Below are positions 1-5,559 of a stretch of DNA of 6,121 nt, one piece after another. A program made the translations under genes and the position numbers. The DNA is taken from NCBI GenBank assembly GCA_044868325.1, contig JBIOWI010000172.1:1-6121 (forward strand). The letters are read 5' to 3'. How positions within the stretch are numbered: position 1 is the stretch's first letter; each line of letters begins with the position of its first letter. The DNA is from AWTP1-13 sp044868325. Its GTDB lineage: Bacteria; Pseudomonadota; Alphaproteobacteria; Rhizobiales; Hyphomicrobiaceae. The notes beneath the pieces were generated by a model. That model made no database searches and was not told the origin of the DNA. It saw nothing but the letters and a program-made list of their open reading frames with translations.

Positions 1-56
1 TGGCGCCGAGGCCACCTCCCCACAGTTGCTGTCGTGGTTTGAGGCGAGGGCGGTTC

Positions 57-86
57 GGCGCAATGCTGCTTCGCAGCATTTGCGCC
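57..86. repeat. Palindromic intergenic repeat (REP-like hairpin) 3' of the AlkA gene
   Basis: The left arm GGCGCAATGCTGC (57-69) and right arm GCAGCATTTGCGCC (73-86) pair across a 3-nt loop, with one extra T in the right arm as a bulge. It lies 10 bases beyond the stop codon of the leftward AlkA gene. No run of T follows on either strand, so it is not a classical intrinsic terminator, though such a stem can slow polymerase or protect an mRNA 3' end. Short GC-rich palindromes of this build are commonly dispersed REP-like elements in proteobacterial genomes. Copy number cannot be seen here. Bases 1-56 to its left hold nothing I recognise. Confidence 0.7.
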
Positions 87-96
87 CTACGCGGGC

Positions 97-738
97 TTAC
101 ACAGGCACCGCCGTGCCCTTCGCCTTCAGGGCCGCATAGTAGGCCCACAGCAGGCGCGCCGCCACGCCGCGCCAGGGGCGCCAGCGCTCGGCGAGCGTCA
201 TCATGTCGTCCTTGCCGGGCCGCTCGGCGAACGCGAACGCCCGCTGCATGGCGACCTGCAGGGCAAGGTCGCCCGGCGCCCAGCCGTCGGCGCGGCCGAG
301 GCAGAACATGATGTAGATATCGGCTGTCCAGGGACCGATGCCGACCACGGCGGTGAGCGCGGCATGCACCTCCTCGTCGCTCGCGCGTTCGAGAGCCGTC
401 AGGTCGAGGCCGTCGCGGCAGGCGGTGGCGATGGCGCGCAGCGTGCGGATCTTGGGACGGGAAAGCCCGGCTGCGGCGAGCCTCCTGTCCGTGAGGCGCA
501 GGAGCGTGGCCGGCTCGAACGGCTGGCAGGCGGCGGCCGTGCGCTCCCAGATGGCCGTCGCGCTGGCGATCGAGACCTGCTGGCCGACGATGACGCGGGC
601 GAGCCCCTCGAAGCCGGCGGGCCGGCGGCGCAGCGGCGGATCGCCGGCCGTGTCGTGCACGTGGCGCATGGTGGGGCACTTGCGCCGCAGCGCCTTCACG
701 CCGGCGCGGATGTCCTCCTCGGAGGCAATGATCCTCAT
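97..738 (-). CDS. DNA-3-methyladenine glycosylase II (AlkA-type, HhH-GPD family)
   Basis: This 213-residue base-excision repair enzyme should hydrolyse the N-glycosidic bond of alkylated purines such as 3-methyladenine, leaving an abasic site. Seen in the sequence: IVGQQVSIASA near residues 50-60, typical of the domain's first half; a helix-hairpin-helix at about 128-144 (VVGIGPWTAD); and the GPD-type segment APGDLALQ with the expected catalytic aspartate at D157. The C-terminal RWRPWRGVAARLLW (185-198) is also typical. No Cys cluster for an Fe-S centre is present, which argues against EndoIII or MutY. It is shorter than E. coli AlkA (282 residues) because the N-terminal extra domain is absent, as in many short AlkA/Mag homologues. 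Its ATG overlaps the stop of the upstream VOC gene by 4 bp (ATGA) and there is no strong Shine-Dalgarno of its own, so translational coupling is likely. The stop is TAA. Confidence 0.93.
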   Translation of the reverse strand: MRIIASEEDIRAGVKALRRKCPTMRHVHDTAGDPPLRRRPAGFEGLARVIVGQQVSIASATAIWERTAAACQPFEPATLLRLTDRRLAAAGLSRPKIRTLRAIATACRDGLDLTALERASDEEVHAALTAVVGIGPWTADIYIMFCLGRADGWAPGDLALQVAMQRAFAFAERPGKDDMMTLAERWRPWRGVAARLLWAYYAALKAKGTAVPV

Positions 739-1103
739 TGCGGCACGGTCATCAGCTCGAGGAGATGGCCGTCGGCGGTCCTGAAGTAGACGCCGCGCCC
801 GCCGCCCCAGTCGTTCAGCTTGCCGTCCTCCGCGCTCCAGGGCGTGCTGCCGTAGACGAGGCCGGCCTCCTTGACGCGCCCAAAGATCGCATCGAACTCC
901 GCATCGGTGACATGGAACGCGTAGTGGTGGCTTTCGAAGCTCGCCTCGTCGTCGAAGAGGAAGGTCAGCGTGGCATTGACCTTGACCGGCGCGAAATGCT
1001 CGTCCCGGCCTTTGTAGACCAAGCCGAAGATCTGCGCGAACTGCTGCGCCGCGGCTTCCTTGTCGCGCGCTGGCAGGATGGTGTGGTTGAGCGTGATGGC
1101 CAT
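735..1103 (-). CDS. VOC family protein (glyoxalase/bleomycin resistance/dioxygenase fold)
   Basis: This 122-residue protein has a single vicinal-oxygen-chelate domain pair. Visible elements are the opening strand with a candidate metal ligand H7 (NHTILPARD), the second-module strand HHYAFHV with H60 aligning best to the usual ligand, and the closing strand HLLELMTV with E116, plus the GGGRGVYFRTADGH turn that normally precedes that strand. A metal-dependent role on a small substrate (lyase, isomerase, thiol transferase or drug binding) is expected for the family, but the substrate cannot be told from sequence. The start is supported by GGAGG six bases before the ATG. It is the first gene of a two-gene leftward unit with the AlkA glycosylase. 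The 80-nt gap upstream, after the hydrolase remnant, shows no clear promoter, so transcription may come from further upstream. Confidence 0.88.
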   Translation of the reverse strand: MAITLNHTILPARDKEAAAQQFAQIFGLVYKGRDEHFAPVKVNATLTFLFDDEASFESHHYAFHVTDAEFDAIFGRVKEAGLVYGSTPWSAEDGKLNDWGGGRGVYFRTADGHLLELMTVPQ

Positions 1104-1150
1104 GGATCGCCTCCAGCGGGTTTGCCTCGGCGGGTTCGTCGGGTTTGGAC

Positions 1151-1171
1151 CGCGCTCCTAATTTGAGCGCG
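1151..1171. other. GC-rich hairpin between the hydrolase remnant and the VOC gene
   Basis: CGCGCTC (1151-1157) and GAGCGCG (1165-1171) form a perfect 7-bp stem around a 7-nt AT-rich loop, 12 nt beyond the stop of the hydrolase remnant on the minus strand. There is no T run after it, so termination is possible but not shown. In such GC-rich DNA a stem of this length can arise by chance. Confidence 0.3.
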
Positions 1172-1183
1172 CGCGGCGCGCCG

Positions 1184-1455
1184 TCAAGCCGGTCCGGCGG
1201 TCCGTCCCGGCATCTCGCGCAGGAACGCCTCCACCTGGGCGGCTGCAGCCGACGGACACGCCTGAAGCAGGAAATGCGGCCCGTTCACCTCGCGGACCCG
1301 CACCCATGGGATGGCCGAAAATACGCCTGACGCCGATCTCGGCACCAAGTGCCGGGGGCGAGCGCGCGACAGAAAGCAGCGAAGAGCGCGCCCGTTCCGT
1401 CCAGCCCGGGAAGGAGCACCAGCGTCGGTCCAGAGCGGGGCCGCACGTCTGCCAT
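1184..1455 (-). pseudogene. Alpha/beta hydrolase remnant with a large internal deletion
   Basis: Two pieces of one hydrolase are visible in different frames. From the ATG at 1455, about 35 codons read MADVRPRSGP then TLVLLPGLDGTG, the first strand and oxyanion-hole loop of the fold, and ALFAAFCRALAPG; this frame then runs into unrelated sequence and a stop. A second frame, joining near 1347-1358, reads LVPRSASGVFSAIPWVRV then GPHFLLQACP and QVEAFLRE, the usual C-terminus with the catalytic histidine in GPHFLLQ, ending at TGA 1184-1186. Together they give about 80 codons, against roughly 250 expected. The nucleophile elbow (GxSxG) and acid region are missing, so no active enzyme can be made. 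An AAGGAG ribosome site 8 nt before the ATG survives and the ATG lies 18 nt after the oxygenase stop, so this was the second gene of that operon. The intact ends suggest a fairly recent deletion. Confidence 0.75.
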
Positions 1456-1473
1456 GCGGCCGTCTCCTTCCGA

Positions 1474-2319
1474 TCACGCCGCGTGGAACACCAGGGCGCG
1501 CAGCTCGATGCTCTCGCGCGGCGGAGCGTCGGGCGGCGTGGTGGGGTCGGCGAAGGCCGTGTGCGGCGCGAAGCGGGCGCGGCCATCGGTCTTGGAATCG
1601 TAGCACTTGAGCAGCAGCACCTCGTCGGCCTCCATCCGCGGCACGTAGTACCAGCGGTGGCGGGCGTCATAGGTCACGGAATAGGTCTCGCCGATGCGGT
1701 CCCTGTAGACGAGATCGGAGGGGATGAGCTGCTCGGGCCTCACGCTCGCCGCATCGCAGACCGCCAGCGGCATATCCAGGAGCGGCCCGCGCAGCGGACG
1801 CCAGAAGTTGACGATCTGCACCCGGCCGCGCAGCAGGCGCTCCGCTTCGTCCGGGAGCAGGTCGCGCACACGCTGCGGGCCGGATCTCTCGGTGTGGTCC
1901 ACGTGCACGCGCGGCACCGGCTGTCGCAGTCCGCCGACCTGGCGGTCCTCGGCGCCCGGGATTCGCCGCCGCACCGTGTTGTCGAAGATGTGCACCCGGT
2001 CGGCGCCGGTCAGCTCCTGCAGCAGCCGCTCCGCCTCGGGGTAGTAGACCGCTCTGACCTGCGCCTCGTCGTAGAAGTCCCGCACGGCGCTGCGGTGCCG
2101 CACCAGGCCGAGCCCCTGCTCGTCGAGCGACAGCCTGCCGACGATGGGCCGTGCGTCGGCAACCTGGACCGTGTGCGGCTCGTTCACGGCCGTGCTGCGG
2201 GGCACGCCGGCTGGAGGCTCGTAGGTATAGGTGCGCGGCCGCTGCGGGGCCGGGGCCAGGTAGTTCAGCGCGGCCTCGACGGAGGCCAGCGCCTCGACGG
2301 TTGCGCTCTGCGGGCTCAT
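1474..2319 (-). CDS. CmcJ/NvfI family oxidoreductase (putative Fe(II)/2-oxoglutarate oxygenase)
   Basis: This 281-residue protein resembles the CmcJ/NvfI (AsaB-like, GA4-desaturase-like) family, whose best known members act in cephamycin and fungal meroterpenoid biosynthesis and which is also common as uncharacterised proteins in soil bacteria. Family hallmarks seen: YTYEPPAGVPRS (31-42); VHIFDNTVRRR (109-119); PVPRVHVDHTERSG (134-147), holding an H-x-D pair (H139, D141) that suits iron binding; VNFWRPLRGPLLDMPLAVCDA (170-190); ETYSVTYDARHRWYYVPRM (211-229); and LKCYDS followed by FAPHTAF (H253, a possible distal ligand). The ATG at 2319 is chosen because GGAG sits 7 nt upstream and family-like sequence begins there; the frame is open back to 2409, but that part looks like intergenic DNA. 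The downstream partner is a broken hydrolase. Substrate unknown. Family assignment is fairly sure, cofactor use is inferred. Confidence 0.85.
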   Translation of the reverse strand: MSPQSATVEALASVEAALNYLAPAPQRPRTYTYEPPAGVPRSTAVNEPHTVQVADARPIVGRLSLDEQGLGLVRHRSAVRDFYDEAQVRAVYYPEAERLLQELTGADRVHIFDNTVRRRIPGAEDRQVGGLRQPVPRVHVDHTERSGPQRVRDLLPDEAERLLRGRVQIVNFWRPLRGPLLDMPLAVCDAASVRPEQLIPSDLVYRDRIGETYSVTYDARHRWYYVPRMEADEVLLLKCYDSKTDGRARFAPHTAFADPTTPPDAPPRESIELRALVFHAA

Positions 2320-2552
2320 CTCGGTTCTCCAATCGGCTCCAGCCGGCGTCCCTCTCCTGTGATGGAAGTTGGGAGCCGGCGCCGCCGGGCACAACCGAGA
2401 AGTCCTCACACGCCTCGCAAGAAATTCTCAAGCGCACGCGCGTCACGGCCCCAGCGGGGCCGATGCGGCGCCCGTAGTCCGACGGGCCCGTGCGAGCGCC
2501 GGCCGACGCAGAGTGTGAAACGAGGAGCAATCTGGCCTGAGCAGCCGGCGCG

Positions 2553-3689
2553 CTACTTCCGCCACGTGAACAGCGCCGACGCCGCGTAGTTCCACACCGC
2601 GCCCACCAGCGCGCCGGACATGCCCGACACCCACCGGGCATAGTTCTGCTCGACGAACAGGAAGTTGGCGATGCCGACGTTGGCTACGGCGCCGATGGAG
2701 CACACGGCATAGAAGCTCACGAGGCCCAGCAGCACGCGGCCTAGCCCCTTGAGCCGCTTGTCACGGTAGGTCAGGGCGTTGTTGAGGAAGAAGTTGCAGG
2801 CAATGGCGACGGTGGTTGCAGCGGTCTGCGCGGGGAGAAAGGCCACGCCGGACTTGAGCGCCGCGGCCAGCACTGCCATGTGCAGGAAGACGCCCACCGA
2901 GCCCACCGCGGTGAACATCAGGAAGCGCACCGGGACCCAGCGGCCGACCAGCTTGTCGAGCAGCAGCATCAGGTAGTCGAGCACCACCAGGCTGTCGAGC
3001 TTGCTCTCCCCATGCTGGCGCAGGCCGAACACGTAGGGCACCTCCTTGATGCGCGCCGAGGCGGGCGAGGAGGCGACGATGTCGAGCAGGATCTTGTAGC
3101 CCTCCTGCGAGAGCCGGCGCACAGCGGTGTCGAACACGTCGCGCTTCAGCATGAAGAAGCCGCTCATCGGGTCTGTGAGGTCGCGCCCCCTGAGCACCAG
3201 GCCCGACAGCTTCGTCGCCACCCGGCTGATGGTGCGGCGGCGCTGGCTCCAGTCGCCCAGCCCCCCGTCGGCGAGGTAGCGCGAGCCCACCACCACGTCG
3301 GCCTCGTCCTTGCGCAGGATGTCCAGCATCGGTCCGAGCAGCCGCTCGTCGTGCTGCAGGTCGGCGTCCATAACCGCGATGTAGGGGGCGAAGTTGCTCT
3401 GGATGCCCTCGACCACCGCCGATGCGAGCCCACGCCGGCCGAGTCGGCGCACGCAGCGCACGCGGGCATCCATGCTGCAGGCAAGCCGCAGCGCCTCGAC
3501 GGTGCCGTCGGTGGAATCGTCGTCGACGAACACGACCTCCCAACGGATCCCGTCCAGCGTATGGGCCAGCTTCTCCAGGAGCGGAGCGACATTGTCGCGC
3601 TCGTTGAAGGTGGGGATGACGACAATGAGGTCCGGGCCGGCGGTGTCGGCCGGCACTGGCCGTGTCTCGGCTCGTGGATCAAACGGCAT
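2553..3689 (-). CDS. GT2 glycosyltransferase fused to GtrA domain (dolichyl/polyprenyl-phosphate sugar synthase type)
   Basis: This 378-residue protein should move a sugar (mannose or glucose type) from a nucleotide donor to a polyprenyl phosphate at the inner membrane, for cell-envelope glycosylation or lipid modification. The GT-A domain (about 20-245) shows IVVIPTFNERDNV (22-34), VVFVDDDSTDGT (52-63), the metal-binding DAD motif in VMDADLQHDE (106-115), the acceptor-side QEGYKILLD (195-203) and the GESK signature (227-230) of DPM1-like enzymes. The C-terminal part (about 253-376) is a GtrA domain with four hydrophobic segments near 256-278, 284-303, 317-341 and 353-375, including CNFFLNNALTYRD and ending ALFTWRK. 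Fused forms of this kind are known in bacteria and archaea. GGGGAGA lies just before the ATG. It appears to be a single-gene unit, with no other envelope genes in the window. Sugar and acceptor unknown. Confidence 0.92.
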   Translation of the reverse strand: MPFDPRAETRPVPADTAGPDLIVVIPTFNERDNVAPLLEKLAHTLDGIRWEVVFVDDDSTDGTVEALRLACSMDARVRCVRRLGRRGLASAVVEGIQSNFAPYIAVMDADLQHDERLLGPMLDILRKDEADVVVGSRYLADGGLGDWSQRRRTISRVATKLSGLVLRGRDLTDPMSGFFMLKRDVFDTAVRRLSQEGYKILLDIVASSPASARIKEVPYVFGLRQHGESKLDSLVVLDYLMLLLDKLVGRWVPVRFLMFTAVGSVGVFLHMAVLAAALKSGVAFLPAQTAATTVAIACNFFLNNALTYRDKRLKGLGRVLLGLVSFYAVCSIGAVANVGIANFLFVEQNYARWVSGMSGALVGAVWNYAASALFTWRK

Positions 3690-3801
3690 ATCGCTCTCCC
3701 CCCGACGCCCTGCAAAAGGCAGGCAGTTTCATCATAAAGCTGTGGCTTAAAGTTGTGGCTTGCGAGGAGTGTCCTATCCGGTTTGGCCGGTGCGGAGTCA
3801 A
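3690..3801 (-). promoter_or_regulatory. Candidate promoter and leader of the GT2-GtrA gene
   Basis: Two weak sigma70-like possibilities are visible on the minus strand. One has TTGACT (3801-3796) and, after 17 nt, GATAGG (3778-3773); the -35 is good and the -10 poor. The other has TATGAT (3736-3731), a good -10, with no good -35. The second would start transcription about 35 nt before the ATG. A small 5-bp stem (CCTGC/GCAGG, 3709-3723) lies in the leader before the ribosome site. The 13-bp tandem repeat at 3736-3761 adjoins the second -10. Neither candidate is convincing alone. Confidence 0.3.
3736..3761. repeat. Two tandem 13-bp direct repeats upstream of GT2-GtrA
   Basis: Positions 3736-3748 read AAAGCTGTGGCTT and 3749-3761 read AAAGTTGTGGCTT, adjacent with no spacer and one mismatch. 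They sit 47-72 nt upstream of the glycosyltransferase start and the first copy touches the candidate -10 (TATGAT on the minus strand). They could be a regulator binding pair or a simple slip duplication. Confidence 0.6.
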
Positions 3802-3891
3802 GGTGCGCGGCGGCGATTGCGGTGGAGGTCTGATGCTTTGTCGCAGTGGTTGCCAGACCGCCAGAGGCTTGTTTTTGCCATGCTTATCGGA

Positions 3892-3910
3892 ATGTTCTTG
3901 TTATGTTCTT
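3892..3910. repeat. Short direct repeat ATGTTCTT, 11-bp period
   Basis: ATGTTCTT occurs at 3892-3899 and 3903-3910, one helical turn apart, in the AT-richest stretch of the 262-nt gap between the AraC gene's 3' end and the GT2-GtrA gene. Same-face spacing suits a protein site, but 8-bp copies are weak evidence. The rest of the gap (3802-3951) shows no gene and no clear terminator for the AraC gene. Confidence 0.35.
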
Positions 3911-3951
3911 AGTTGCCGGCTGCAGATTGCCATTGCCCTCACCCTACCCCG

Positions 3952-4803
3952 CTATAGCGGAGAAATCCGCGTGCGATACTCGCCGGGGCTGCACCCCACG
4001 AGCCGGCGGAAGCGGCGGTTGAAGGTCGAGAGGTCGCCGAAGCCCGCGTCGAAGGCAATTGCGGAGACCGGCGCGTTGGACGTGCGCAGGCGCACGGCGG
4101 CGCGGTGCAAGCGCGTGTGCAGCAACAGCTGGTGTGGAGTCATGCCCGCCACCTGCCGGAAGGTGCGCAGGAAGTGATAGGGGCTCATGCCGGCCTCGCG
4201 CGCCATGTCGGCGAGGGTGAGTGGCTCGTGCGCCTCAGCCTCTATGCGGCGGAGCGCGTGGGAGATGCGGCGCTCGTCGCGCCGGCTCGGCGCCGGCGCC
4301 TGGCGGGCGCCATCCGCCAGCGTTGCCGTCACCGTAGCGGCAAGGCGAAGCCCCAGCTCCTCCAGCTCCGCGGCGTCCTCCTCGTCACGGGCGGCCTCGG
4401 CGGTTGCGAGCAGGGGCAGCAGGCGGGGCAGCGGCGGCAGGTGCGGCACCGAGAAGGACGTGCGGCGTGCGCCGGGCACTGCGGCGACGATCCCCTCCAC
4501 GACGTCCGGCGTGAAGCTGAAGGCAAGGCAGCGGTCGCCGGTGCCGTGCTCGTGCCCGCATTCGAAAGAGGCGCCGGCGTTGCCCAGGAGAAGGCCGCCA
4601 GGGGCGAGCACGGCCCGGCCGCGGTCGGTGCGGTATTGGAACGTGCCTGCCACGACCGCCGCAATGCTCACGGTGTCGTGCCGCTCCTCGAACGGGCGGT
4701 CGCGCGGGCCGGCGGTGCAGATCGCGTCGCTGACGCTCCAGCCGGGGCCGGAGGCCAGCACGCGCGAGGTCAGTGACACGGGATGCCCATGGGCCGCATT
4801 CAT
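3952..4803 (-). CDS. AraC family transcriptional regulator
   Basis: This 283-residue regulator has an N-terminal cupin-like sensing half (about 20-120; residues 44-80 with the GTFQYRT and LAPGGLLLGN strand-turn pattern) and a C-terminal two-helix-turn-helix DNA-binding domain (about 178-278). The first helix-turn-helix covers LTLADMAREAGMSPYHFLRTF (195-215); the second covers VSAIAFDAGFGDLSTFNRRF (246-265), followed by the family signature SPGEYR. The effector is unknown. The ATG at 4803 is chosen because homologous-looking sequence (MNAAHGHPVSLTSRVLASG) starts there and a -10 element lies directly before it. The frame stays open to 4965, but that stretch overlaps the divergent gene in antisense and looks non-coding. 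It is transcribed divergently from the lipocalin-like gene across 91 nt, a common arrangement for an AraC regulator with its target, so control of that gene and of itself is likely. Confidence 0.92.
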   Translation of the reverse strand: MNAAHGHPVSLTSRVLASGPGWSVSDAICTAGPRDRPFEERHDTVSIAAVVAGTFQYRTDRGRAVLAPGGLLLGNAGASFECGHEHGTGDRCLAFSFTPDVVEGIVAAVPGARRTSFSVPHLPPLPRLLPLLATAEAARDEEDAAELEELGLRLAATVTATLADGARQAPAPSRRDERRISHALRRIEAEAHEPLTLADMAREAGMSPYHFLRTFRQVAGMTPHQLLLHTRLHRAAVRLRTSNAPVSAIAFDAGFGDLSTFNRRFRRLVGCSPGEYRTRISPL

Positions 4804-4838
4804 GGGCGCACTATAGCAATTTTTCCCAAGCGCCGGAG
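4804..4838 (-). promoter_or_regulatory. Probable leaderless promoter of the AraC gene
   Basis: On the minus strand TATAGT (4815-4810), one base off the TATAAT consensus, ends only six bases before the ATG, so transcription would begin at or next to the A of the start codon. No Shine-Dalgarno precedes this ATG, which fits a leaderless message. An A/T-rich spacer (GGGAAAAATTGC) precedes the -10, but no good -35 is seen 16-18 nt upstream, as would fit an activator-dependent promoter. The same 91-nt gap must hold the rightward gene's promoter. Confidence 0.5.
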
Positions 4839-4894
4839 GAGGGGACGGCGCTAGCCATGCGGGACTCCTGACACGATCCACCGAGGAGACCCCC

Positions 4895-5440
4895 ATGAGC
4901 CACGCCAAGAGCACCTTCGTCGACATCCTCCACAGCGCCGGCCCCGCCCCGGACCGCGCCGACAAGCTCGGCCTCTACGGCTTCCTGATCGGCAGCTGGG
5001 AGACGACCGTGATCGCGCACGAAGAGGACGGCAAGACGCACACCAACCGCGGCGAGATCCACGCCGGCTGGGTGCTGGAAGGCCGCGCCCTGCAGGACGT
5101 GTGGATGCTGCCCTGCCGCGCAGAGCGTACGCCCGACGCGCCGCCGCGGCAGCTGCCCGTCACGGGCAACTGGTACGGCACCACCCTGCGCGTCTACGAC
5201 CCCGGCATCGATGCGTGGCACATCTTCTGGCACAACCCGGCCACACAGCTCTACACGCGCCAGATCGGCCGGGCGCGCGGTGCCGACATCGTGCAGGAGG
5301 GCCGGCACGAATCGGGCGCGCTGATGCGCTGGAGCTTCACCAAGATCAAGCCGGAGTCGTTCCACTGGCTCGGAGAGGTCTCCGCCGACGGCGGCGCCAG
5401 CTGGCGCCTGCAGGTCGAGGTGCTGGCCCGCCGGATCTAG
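4895..5440 (+). CDS. Conserved lipocalin-like / DUF1579-type protein
   Basis: This 181-residue protein is predicted cytoplasmic: there is no signal peptide or membrane segment. The pattern is that of a small beta-barrel of the DUF1579/calycin-like sort: FLIGSWETTVI (30-40) as the first strand, IHAGWVLEGRALQDVWML (55-72), WYGTTLRVYDPGIDAWHIFW (93-112), then MRWSFTKIKPESFHW (144-158) and a last strand SWRLQVEVLARR (169-180). Such proteins often bind a small hydrophobic ligand, but no reaction is known from this sequence; naming more would be a guess. The start is firm: GAGGAG lies six bases before the ATG. It is divergent from the AraC gene, its likely regulator. The TAG stop forms the first bases of the inverted repeat at 5438-5524, so that element was inserted at, or has captured, the 3' end of this gene. 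Confidence 0.85.
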   Translation: MSHAKSTFVDILHSAGPAPDRADKLGLYGFLIGSWETTVIAHEEDGKTHTNRGEIHAGWVLEGRALQDVWMLPCRAERTPDAPPRQLPVTGNWYGTTLRVYDPGIDAWHIFWHNPATQLYTRQIGRARGADIVQEGRHESGALMRWSFTKIKPESFHWLGEVSADGGASWRLQVEVLARRI

Positions 5441-5524
5441 GTTTCAGGTTTCAGGGACTAGGTTCTAGGGATCGGAGTGTGCTTCGAGGTCCCCTAAAAC
5501 CTAATCCCTGAAACCTGAAACCTA
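5438..5524. repeat. Long inverted repeat built of 7-bp units
   Basis: A 34-bp arm (5438-5471) is matched in reverse complement by 5491-5524 at 31 of 34 positions, around a 19-nt loop. Each arm is itself a 7-bp periodic array: from 5439 the units are AGGTTTC, AGGTTTC, AGGGACT, AGGTTCT, AGGGATC. The first three arm bases are the TAG stop of the preceding gene, and the second arm ends 35 nt before the next start codon. It could fold into a very stable hairpin, possibly separating the two rightward genes, but no T run follows the second arm. The look is that of a dispersed palindromic intergenic element. Copy number cannot be judged here. Confidence 0.85.
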
Positions 5525-5559
5525 TGTCTCCAAACGTCGACACAAGGGGAAAGATATCC

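Noticed and set aside
1158..1670. Leftward 170-codon frame over the hydrolase remnant
   Set aside because: Its residues match neither hydrolase fragment; the true fragments are in the other two frames. It also runs into the oxygenase gene out of frame.
2320..2409. Upstream extension of the oxygenase reading frame
   Set aside because: The ATG at 2319 has a GGAG ribosome site 7 nt away; the 30 extra residues are not family-like.
2447..2461. GGCCCC/GGGGCC 6-bp stem considered as terminator of the GT2-GtrA gene
   Set aside because: Short, no T run, about 90 nt beyond the stop; stems like this are frequent by chance in this base composition.
1306..2589. Long rightward open frame of 427 codons opposite the oxygenase and hydrolase remnant
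   Set aside because: It mirrors the oxygenase gene in antisense, has a low-complexity Arg/Ala/Gly/His-rich composition with no domain, and no ribosome site; typical of GC-rich shadow frames.
2880..3737. Rightward open frame of 285 codons opposite the GT2-GtrA gene
   Set aside because: The opposite strand encodes an unmistakable GT2-GtrA protein; this frame shows only its antisense composition.
4804..4965. Upstream extension of the AraC reading frame
   Set aside because: It would overlap the divergent gene and its ribosome site, and the added residues are unlike AraC N-termini; the ATG at 4803 has a -10 element immediately upstream.
4811..5365. Leftward open frame antisense to the lipocalin-like gene
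   Set aside because: No family pattern, while the rightward frame has a good ribosome site and protein-like strand pattern.
5438..5524. Repeated AGGTTTC units considered as a CRISPR array or telomere-like end
   Set aside because: Units are 7 bp with no spacers, arranged as a closed inverted repeat between two genes; this fits neither.
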